Assembly (NCBI GenBank): GCA_029260735.1
Contig: JAJDCR010000077.1
Location: 46,097 to 110,096 of the forward strand
Direction of reading: 5' to 3'
DNA from: Planctomycetota bacterium
Lineage (GTDB): Bacteria > Planctomycetota > Uabimicrobiia > Uabimicrobiales > Uabimicrobiaceae
Length of the DNA: 64,000 nt
Under the pieces are notes generated by a model, which was not told the DNA's origin, did not search any database, and saw only the letters and a list, made by a program, of their open reading frames with translations. Position 1 is the first letter of the stretch; each line of letters starts with the position of its first letter. Shown here in pieces: positions 42,253-49,606 of this stretch. The position numbers and the translations under genes are program-made.

Positions 42253-45200
42253 CTACAAAGTCTCCGGATACTGGATCTTGACCCAAATATCTTTTTTGCA
42301 GCCGGGACATTTTCCTTTTTGATTATCCATGTGTTGGTAGATATGGAGTTTTTTTCGGCAGTGGCGACAATGAAACACAATTTTTTGATTAGGCTTGAGG
42401 GGAAATAGCTTAAAGAGAGCTCGCTGGTGAAATTTATTCGCGAGGGGATCATCCAAAGAAATAGGTTTTTTAAGCTCAATGCTGTGTTTTTGAATAATAT
42501 CCTGGAGTTGCTTCTTCGCCTCGTCGATATTAAAACGTTCCTCGGGTTGGTGAGCGCGCATGGCTTGGATCAAGTTACTTAAGTCTTCGATAAGAGGAGT
42601 AGGTTTTAAATGGTCGCTAACGGCAGATTTAACAGGATAGGTTACTTGGCTAATGATATCCATGGTATTTTCTGCTTCAACCGGTGGTTTTCCTGTCAGA
42701 AGAGTATACATCACTGCCCCAAGTTGATAGATATCGCAGGCATGATTCAAAACCACGTCCATGTTAAATTGTTCGGGGGCCGCATAATAAAGAGAACCTT
42801 CGAATTTTCCACGAGTGGCGTTTTCTTCTGCGCTAATCGGGCGATAGCGATTCTTAAGAGCTTTGGCCCTATCTTTTTCTTGAGCACGCAGACGAGTAAG
42901 TTGCTCCTTCAATACTTCGTTATTATTTTTCTCAAGTTTTTGTTCAACTTGTTCTCTTTCGTGGCTAGTCTTGAGAAACTCTTGGTCAATAACCCGCAGA
43001 AGACGAATACGGTCATCGGTTAACTCTTCACTCATCTGGTTGGTTGTGATGGCCAGTCCAAAGTCACATAGTTTAGGGTTACTTTTCTCATCGAACATTA
43101 TATTTTGTGGTTTGATATCTCTATGAATAATCCCTTTAGCTTTGAGATGCTGAAGAGAAGTCACTAAATCCAGCATAATAGCAACACAAGTCGTAGGAGG
43201 AATTTTACCTTCCGGGAATTCCTGATAGAGCTCTTCTGCATCTCCATTAGAAATGTATTCTAGCATAAGATAGTAACCAATTTGCTCCTGATCTTCATCT
43301 TCTTGGCTAAATAGCCGCCCTTGTTGAACAGAGCCAACGATATTTTCGCAAGCTAAGGGATCTTCTGCTACCATTCCTAAAGTATGGGCTTCCTGGATAA
43401 GAGCTTCTTCATAACCACGAAAAGCAACTTTGACAACAAAATGAGTATCGGCAGGAAGCTCTGCATATACAACTTCTTTATTTTTCCGAATTTGGCGAAC
43501 TTTAAGATAGGGAGAAAAGTATTGGCGTGCCCATTTATTTTCTGGCCTAAGAGAAAGAATAGTGCCCTCATTTTTTGAGGTGAGTTTAAGAATAGCTCCC
43601 ATTCCTCCTCGATCAATTTCAGAAATTTCGTAGTCGGCATCAAAAAAAGACTTAATATGAGAAATATGCTGATGAACACGATCATACTGATCTAGCTTAT
43701 TGAGAAAAATAGTGACAGTAACAGGCTGCTCATTATCTTCTTCTGAAACTTCGTAGTGCTGGCCTTTTTTGAGTTGGTGTTGGCGGATGAACTGAAGCCA
43801 TCCTTTTGTTTGATAAGTGTTGGTAAAATCAACTCTTACTTCTATTTTTTGAGGAAACTTGGGCTTCTCTTCTGTGTCAATTGGCTCAGAAAGTGCATCG
43901 GTAATAAGTGAAACCGTTGAGCTTTTATCTTCCCCTTCAGGAAGTTCATTAAAATCATTAACGTTCAAAGTATCTTCTTCATTTTCCGATTTTTTTTCGT
44001 CTACGACAAGAGGGAGATCATCAATGCTTTCAATATCAAGAGTTTCTTCAAGAGACTTATCCTTCTCGACAACTTGAGGAAGATCATCAATGCTTTCAAT
44101 ATCAAGAGTTTCTTCGAGAGACTTATCCTCTTCCACAATTTGAGGAAGATCTTCTTCCTTGATAGTGGCTGTTTCTTGCAAATTCCCGGAGGATTTATCT
44201 TCTTCCACAATTTGGGGGAGATCTTCTTCTCCAATGGTGACTGTTTCTTGCAAATTCCCTGAAGACTTATCTTCCTCCACAACTTGGGGAAAATCTTCTT
44301 CTTCAATCGTTACAGTGGCTTGAAGATTTCCACGAGCTTGGGTTTCTCCCGGAAGATCCTTCTGGTGAGAATACACAGTGTCTTGAATTCCTTGCTGAGT
44401 TTTCGCCTGCAAAATTTGCTTTTGTTGTTTTTTATACCCTTCTAGAGCTTTTTGTAAAATATCTTCGTAGTGGTAGAAATGTTTTAAACGACAGCCTTGC
44501 TCTAAATCAATATCCACCTCTAATTCATCTGGATACTCTGAGTCTTTCAGCAGCCAACACTCTCGTCGAAACGTTTTCTGAAGATGTTGGATTACAACTT
44601 TCTCTTGGCTGCGCGGAAAATAAACCCGACGATTTACATTCATTTCTCTTTGATTATCAAATACTGGCATCTCAGTTATTTTTTCGAGAACGTTCTCAGC
44701 ATGAAAAAAGTCTGCCTCTTGGAAGTAAAGAGCATTTTTTTCCCCCTCTTTTTTTCTTTCGATCGCGAGCTCATGTTGTTTTTTTAAACTAAGCATTTTC
44801 ATAGTGTTTGAGCCTTCCCCCTCGGGCTCTTTGTTTCTTTTTTCTCGCTTTACTGTCATCATCATTCCCGTATGCATAGGTCGAGAGGTTTTGGTAGCTG
44901 AAAAAGGGGAGGTTATGGGCGAAGAAGCTGTAAATTTTTGAAAAGGTAGTCCTAATTTTTCTAAAACTTGATTGAGTTCATGAATGATAATATGAGCACT
45001 AGCATAACGATCCTCTGGATTCTTCGTTAACATTTTTTTGAGAATGTCTAAGCATTTGGGCTCTAGAGGAGAGATCACACTCCAGTCAACTGGTTCATTT
45101 TGATGTTTATCCATTATCTCTTCTGTACTTCTGCCGTTAAAAACTCTCTGAGCAGAAAGCATTTGATAATAAATACATCCTAAAGTATAAATATCTGAGC

Positions 45201-45735
45201 GATGGGTGGATTTTTGTTTCTGACATTGCTCAGGTGCAATGTAATGGGGGTCAGTGGGAGGGAGCGAGTAATCGACAATCCGAATGTTTTTATTCGGCAA
45301 TAAAATAATATTGTTCGGTTTAAGATTTCGAAAAACAAAGTCTTGGTTAGCACTAAGACAAAGAGCAAGAGACACTTCTGCTGCAATGCGAGTTGCCTCC
45401 CCTACAGAGAGAGGGCCTTGGTTAATCAAATAACCAAGAGGCTTACCAACAACCAAGTCTCTCAAGATAAAAACCTGTTTCTCTAATCTAGTTCGGTGTA
45501 TTTTCACAAGATGAGGTATATTCAATTCGTCTGCTTTTTTTATTTTTTTAAAAAAATATTCTAAAAAAGTCTTATTTTTCCCTGCAAAGTCAGAAAAAAA
45601 CTTGAGAGCACAATTTCCTAGGTCAGGATGAACCACTCGGTAAGTACTTCCGAGTAAGCTATTTCCCAATGGTTCACATATTTCGCTTCCGTCCAGGATC
45701 ATTTGAACCGCGAAGAGATCCTCGGATGTAGGCAT
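42253..45735 (-). CDS. Pseudokinase-kinase-zinc ribbon signalling protein
   Basis: 1160 residues. Residues about 15-260 are a Ser/Thr kinase fold with the catalytic HRD replaced by FRN (135-137) and DFG by DYS (155-157), so it is a pseudokinase; Lys45 is retained. An acidic linker follows with tandem 22- and 24-residue repeats (about 475-582). A second kinase (about 700-1090) has GGMGAILKL, HRDIKPQN (His871), DFG (891-893) and APE (986-988), predicted active. Some 65 residues of coiled coil (about 905-970) interrupt its activation segment. The end has a four-Cys zinc ribbon (Cys1123, 1126, 1143, 1146). Last gene of the minus-strand cluster, 130 bases after the TIR/NDT-FGE gene. Confidence 0.88.
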   Translation of the reverse strand: MPTSEDLFAVQMILDGSEICEPLGNSLLGSTYRVVHPDLGNCALKFFSDFAGKNKTFLEYFFKKIKKADELNIPHLVKIHRTRLEKQVFILRDLVVGKPLGYLINQGPLSVGEATRIAAEVSLALCLSANQDFVFRNLKPNNIILLPNKNIRIVDYSLPPTDPHYIAPEQCQKQKSTHRSDIYTLGCIYYQMLSAQRVFNGRSTEEIMDKHQNEPVDWSVISPLEPKCLDILKKMLTKNPEDRYASAHIIIHELNQVLEKLGLPFQKFTASSPITSPFSATKTSRPMHTGMMMTVKREKRNKEPEGEGSNTMKMLSLKKQHELAIERKKEGEKNALYFQEADFFHAENVLEKITEMPVFDNQREMNVNRRVYFPRSQEKVVIQHLQKTFRRECWLLKDSEYPDELEVDIDLEQGCRLKHFYHYEDILQKALEGYKKQQKQILQAKTQQGIQDTVYSHQKDLPGETQARGNLQATVTIEEEDFPQVVEEDKSSGNLQETVTIGEEDLPQIVEEDKSSGNLQETATIKEEDLPQIVEEDKSLEETLDIESIDDLPQVVEKDKSLEETLDIESIDDLPLVVDEKKSENEEDTLNVNDFNELPEGEDKSSTVSLITDALSEPIDTEEKPKFPQKIEVRVDFTNTYQTKGWLQFIRQHQLKKGQHYEVSEEDNEQPVTVTIFLNKLDQYDRVHQHISHIKSFFDADYEISEIDRGGMGAILKLTSKNEGTILSLRPENKWARQYFSPYLKVRQIRKNKEVVYAELPADTHFVVKVAFRGYEEALIQEAHTLGMVAEDPLACENIVGSVQQGRLFSQEDEDQEQIGYYLMLEYISNGDAEELYQEFPEGKIPPTTCVAIMLDLVTSLQHLKAKGIIHRDIKPQNIMFDEKSNPKLCDFGLAITTNQMSEELTDDRIRLLRVIDQEFLKTSHEREQVEQKLEKNNNEVLKEQLTRLRAQEKDRAKALKNRYRPISAEENATRGKFEGSLYYAAPEQFNMDVVLNHACDIYQLGAVMYTLLTGKPPVEAENTMDIISQVTYPVKSAVSDHLKPTPLIEDLSNLIQAMRAHQPEERFNIDEAKKQLQDIIQKHSIELKKPISLDDPLANKFHQRALFKLFPLKPNQKIVFHCRHCRKKLHIYQHMDNQKGKCPGCKKDIWVKIQYPETL
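43990..44310 (-). repeat. Tandem repeats in the pseudokinase-kinase linker
   Basis: Two 66-base units (KSLEETLDIESIDDLPQVV) and about three 72-base units (KSSGNLQETVTIGEEDLPQIV) encode the acidic linker. Successive copies are nearly identical in DNA, implying recent expansion. Confidence 0.85.
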
Positions 45736-45786
45736 AGTTTCACCATTTTTCAGAAAAGTTGATATTATTACACAAACACAGTTTTG

Positions 45787-45814
45787 ATGAGGCTAGCCTC
45801 ATATCCTTAGGATA
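45787..45814. promoter_or_regulatory. Adjacent palindromes upstream of the pseudokinase-kinase gene
   Basis: A 16-bp perfect palindrome ATGAGGCTAGCCTCAT (45787-45802) abuts an interrupted palindrome TATCCTTAGGATA (45802-45814). They lie about 50-80 bases before the ATG at 45735, where an operator would be expected; a small RNA hairpin is also possible. Confidence 0.5.
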
Positions 45815-45864
45815 CTTGAAAAGAGAAAAATTCGCTAAAGAAAAAATCTTTCTTAAAAAGTTTT

Positions 45865-47277
45865 TTATAAAATACGAGCACAACGAAAACCATAACTATG
45901 GTTTCTCAAGACACATTCTCCAAAAAAACGATAGTAAGTAGTTAGAGTATCTTGATCATACGACCAAGAACCTCCTCGACATACTTTGGAATCACCATTT
46001 TCTGGCCCTGAAGGATTACACAGACTACTATTGGCATAATACTCTTCATCATACCAATCATAACACCACTCCCAAACATTACCAGCCATGTCTATACAAC
46101 CAAAGGGAGATGCTCCTGCCGTGATTTGCCCTGCGGGAGCAGGATTTTTTCTCATATAATGTGCAAGTTTTGGAGTGGGATCGCTTTTACCCCAAGGATA
46201 AGGTCTTTGATCTGTACCTCGGGCTGCCAGTTCCCATTGTGCTTCTGTGGGAAGATGTTTTTTCAGCCAAGTCGCATAAGCAAGAGCTTCGTACCAAGAA
46301 ACCCCAACTACCGGTTGCTCTGGTTCGTTAAACAAGCTATTGTTCCACTGAGCAGGTTGAGTAATCCTCTGAGAACAGACCCAAGACCAAGCATCTTCGC
46401 TCCAGAGAGACTGACATTGGTATGCTCCTGTTTCCATAAACTTGGCATAGTCCGCATTAGTAACTAGATTTTTATCGATTAGATAAGAAGAGACTGTCAC
46501 CTCATGAATCGGTTGTTGATCATCATCGTCTTCTCCCCCCATTTTAAAAGTAGTCGTAGGAATACGAATCATTGTACTCTCATTCATTTCACAAATGATT
46601 CTCCCATTGTCTTCGACAAAACCTTGGGGCAAAGGAAGTAAAGAATCATTTCCTATTGTTTCTGCAGTGTTGGACTTACTTCTCAGTTGAGACTCAATAG
46701 CAGCAACAAGATTATCTTCATTCGCCATATTTAGAGAAGAGTAGGAAAAATTTGTATACTGAGGAGCCATGTGAGGAGGAGGAGTTACTGCTGCTGCCAT
46801 AACAGGAGGAACTGGATGATGAAAAAGAGGAACTGGAACGAAAGCTTCTTCGTTATCTTTCCCAAAATCATCTTTTTGCATAAGAGCCTGAATCCCCATC
46901 ACTAACCGATCTTTAAGGTAAGAAAGTCCTTCCTCACTATCATCATAAATGGTCGCGGGGCGAGTACGCCAATCAAAAGGAAGACACTTGTGGTCTTGAG
47001 CTAAAATAATGATGTACTTCTTTTTCGTTCGAGCAAAAGCAGCTTCATGAACAACATTTGGATTAGGAACATCCATCATACGATCCCCTGTAAAATCAGC
47101 GATCATAAAGTCTGCTTTGAGAATTTCTTCTTCGATTTGCTTGTAAATATCGTCTCGTGCCCAAACTTCATCAATACGAATGGTCTGTATATTTAATGAC
47201 TTGCAAGCGCTCTGAATCACCTTATAGATGTGATAAAATCTTTGATCAAATGGCATCGCGATAAAAGCCCGAGGCAT
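45865..47277 (-). CDS. NDT/TIR-like domain fused to degenerate FGE domain
   Basis: 470 residues. Residues 1-130 resemble nucleotide deoxyribosyltransferase/TIR-like proteins: FIAMPFD start, ADFMIADFTG, and PNVVHEAAFAR with the putative catalytic Glu78. A Pro/Asn-rich linker (135-220) leads to a formylglycine-generating-enzyme (FGE/SUMF1) domain (about 230-470: FKMGGEDDDD, LPTEAQWELAARG, YPWG, NVWEWCYDWY, RGGSWS, GFRCARIL). The FGE active-site CxxxxC after RGGS is absent (RGGSWSYDQDTL), so it is probably a ligand-binding or inactive version. Similar domain couplings appear in bacterial conflict and signalling systems. AAGGAGA before ATG 47277. Confidence 0.82.
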   Translation of the reverse strand: MPRAFIAMPFDQRFYHIYKVIQSACKSLNIQTIRIDEVWARDDIYKQIEEEILKADFMIADFTGDRMMDVPNPNVVHEAAFARTKKKYIIILAQDHKCLPFDWRTRPATIYDDSEEGLSYLKDRLVMGIQALMQKDDFGKDNEEAFVPVPLFHHPVPPVMAAAVTPPPHMAPQYTNFSYSSLNMANEDNLVAAIESQLRSKSNTAETIGNDSLLPLPQGFVEDNGRIICEMNESTMIRIPTTTFKMGGEDDDDQQPIHEVTVSSYLIDKNLVTNADYAKFMETGAYQCQSLWSEDAWSWVCSQRITQPAQWNNSLFNEPEQPVVGVSWYEALAYATWLKKHLPTEAQWELAARGTDQRPYPWGKSDPTPKLAHYMRKNPAPAGQITAGASPFGCIDMAGNVWEWCYDWYDEEYYANSSLCNPSGPENGDSKVCRGGSWSYDQDTLTTYYRFFGECVLRNHSYGFRCARIL

Positions 47278-47303
47278 ACAAATCTCCTTACAGGAGAGCG
47301 AAA

Positions 47304-49301
47304 CTAAAGTTTTTTGACTTGTCTAGCTCTCTCTTTATCAATCATTTTTTTCAATAGATCACGAATATTAGCTTGCATATGCGAAGGAAGCTCAATTGTC
47401 GTTCGATTGGGTTGATTATAAAAATCTTGGATGGACTTAGCTACACTGTAGCCATTTAGTAAAATTGTACTATCGATATCAGCAAAACTGACCGAGCCAT
47501 AAAGTTTGAAAAGATTTACTAGCTCCCCTCGCAGATGATAGAGTTCACGACGCTCAAAACGTCTCTCTATTTTGCCAAGATCACGGTAACAGTTTTCCGA
47601 GGTTTTCTTACCTGAGTTAATTTCTTCCGACTTTCCCTTTTCGAGAATTTCAAAAAACCAGCTGGGAATTTTGGGGTTGGGAAAATGATAAGAGATCATT
47701 TGAGAAAGTTGTGACTCTAGTCCTTTAACATGATCGATTTTTTTATCGAGATGAAAAGGAGACTCTCCAAACAAAGTAATTTCAGAATCATGATAACAAG
47801 GATTTTGAAGAAAATTCCGGACTTTCATCAACTTTTCTGAAGGAGAAAGAGAGCTACTGCTAACTTGAGAAACCTGTGCGAGAAGACTATCTTTCAGCTC
47901 TTTTCGAACAAGGAGTTGCAGCTTTGTTCGAACGCCATCAGAAACAAAATTAAGACTCGTTTGAAAGTTTTGAAAACTAACTCTGTTACCAGAATCAATT
48001 ATTCTCTCTAGGAGATGTATAACCTTGGTTGCGGTTTTTCCTATATCGTTATGAGAAGAAATTTTCCGCAACGCTTCCACGGCCTGAGATACATTTTTAG
48101 TGCGATGAATTTGCTTATAAATATAGGCATCGACAATATTACTAGCAAGGAGTTCATTAAGCTTGACTTTTAGATTAGCTTCCCCGTAAGTCCCTAAGTA
48201 CTTATTCATAAGAGCTTCGAGTTTCTGAGGATTTTGGTTAAACTTATCTCGAACCTGTTTTACAGAACGAATAATTCTTAGGTCGGCATAAAGTCGATAG
48301 ATACTTGAACTAGCTAAAGTATACTTTCCCAGGTTACTGTCTAAAGATTGCAATGAATTACATTTATCTAAACGATCTCGAAAAATTTCAGCATGCTTTT
48401 TTAGTTTTTCATCACTAACAGCAAGGAGGTAGCTTCTAGATTTTTTATTCACTCCTCGATGATTCGTCAAATTAGACAAGCGATTGAGAGTATGATAAAA
48501 AGATCTTTTCCCCTGGTTAATAATGTTGCAAATTATTTCTTCTTCTGTCAAAAGTTTAGCTCGAATGAGAAGGGAATTGCGCAAACTAGAAACCACTTGG
48601 CGCTGTTCTCTGCTTAGCTCACTCATCACTTCAAACCCCTTGAGAGTCTTAACAAAATCTTTAGGCTTAGATTTTTTCAAATTATCCTGTTGAGGTAGAG
48701 CAATCCATTTTATAGAGGATTGTTTGTTATTCAAAGACACTAAAGTCTGAGCCCGAAGATCTTCCAACTCATCACTTTCTAAAGGAGAGTTAGTGCCTAG
48801 GATCGTTTCAAAACGATTAGAAAGAGGGGATACATTCTTTTTAAACATTCGAGTAATTGACTTGACAGGACTAGAGATAAAAGTCTCTAAGCGTTGTCTA
48901 ATTTTGGGGGGATCGCTGGAAACGAAAGTGCTTGATTTCTTGATTTGAGAAGATCTTTGAGTGATGGCTGATGAATCTAGAAGCGTGCGTAAAGGCGAGA
49001 GAGACTTGGCGACATTTTTTGCTTGCTTAACTTGAGCTAAACGTTGCTGTAAAACAGCTATTTTTCCCGACTCCAGATAATAGAAAATTCGTTCTGCTAA
49101 AAACTTAAGCATATCTTGAGAAAGCTTGTTATTTTCCACTAAAAAGGACAAGACATTGGCAAATTCTTGCGGAGTTTTCCCTTGGGCCATCTTACGAGAA
49201 GCAGGAGTTGTCACATATTCGATGAAAGATATTATTTCAACAAGAAGTGTTGGCTCCTTTTTAAGCTCGCTTGTAAATTTTTCAAAAGAGTAGTTAGCCA
49301 T
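47304..49301 (-). CDS. Large alpha-helical protein of unknown function
   Basis: 665 residues, basic, helix-rich throughout, no signal, no membrane span and no motif I recognise (for example VLQQRLAQVKQAKNVAKS and LRRELVNLFKLYG-like segments). First gene of the minus-strand cluster: a strong promoter stands 90 bases upstream and the next start is 26 bases after its stop. It could be a scaffold or sensor for the NDT/TIR-FGE and pseudokinase-kinase proteins. No decision between cytosolic enzyme and structural protein is possible from sequence alone. Confidence 0.6.
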   Translation of the reverse strand: MANYSFEKFTSELKKEPTLLVEIISFIEYVTTPASRKMAQGKTPQEFANVLSFLVENNKLSQDMLKFLAERIFYYLESGKIAVLQQRLAQVKQAKNVAKSLSPLRTLLDSSAITQRSSQIKKSSTFVSSDPPKIRQRLETFISSPVKSITRMFKKNVSPLSNRFETILGTNSPLESDELEDLRAQTLVSLNNKQSSIKWIALPQQDNLKKSKPKDFVKTLKGFEVMSELSREQRQVVSSLRNSLLIRAKLLTEEEIICNIINQGKRSFYHTLNRLSNLTNHRGVNKKSRSYLLAVSDEKLKKHAEIFRDRLDKCNSLQSLDSNLGKYTLASSSIYRLYADLRIIRSVKQVRDKFNQNPQKLEALMNKYLGTYGEANLKVKLNELLASNIVDAYIYKQIHRTKNVSQAVEALRKISSHNDIGKTATKVIHLLERIIDSGNRVSFQNFQTSLNFVSDGVRTKLQLLVRKELKDSLLAQVSQVSSSSLSPSEKLMKVRNFLQNPCYHDSEITLFGESPFHLDKKIDHVKGLESQLSQMISYHFPNPKIPSWFFEILEKGKSEEINSGKKTSENCYRDLGKIERRFERRELYHLRGELVNLFKLYGSVSFADIDSTILLNGYSVAKSIQDFYNQPNRTTIELPSHMQANIRDLLKKMIDKERARQVKKL

Positions 49302-49392
49302 AATACACCCAAATTAATGAAAGTGAAAAACTTATGAGAAAGTTAATAAAAGCAAAAATATCGCATCAACCTGAAAAGAAAATTCTTTTCAT

Positions 49393-49420
49393 ATAATACT
49401 ACTTTTCTTTTCAATGTCAA
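49393..49420 (-). promoter_or_regulatory. Sigma-70 promoter of the NDT/TIR-FGE-kinase cluster
   Basis: On the minus strand TTGACA (49420-49415), a 16-base spacer and TATTAT (49398-49393), giving a leader of about 85 bases to the ATG at 49301. The rest of the 305-base divergent gap, towards the gene at 49607, shows no second clear promoter. Confidence 0.75.
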
Positions 49421-49606
49421 TGTTTACGACTGCTCATTTTTCAAGGGTTTTTTAAATTTGTTGCCTAAATGCCCTTTCTCTGCTAAAATTAAGTAAAGGA
49501 AAAGTGAAATTAAATAAGTCGTAACTCGAAAACCTATGGATACATTCTCAGTTTCAAGACTGTAAGTACACTTTTTCGAGCTGGAAACTCATCTCTGAGG
49601 TATTTT

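Noticed and set aside
43990..44310. Possible CRISPR array
   Set aside because: The units are in phase with the reading frame and encode an acidic linker; there are no unique spacers.
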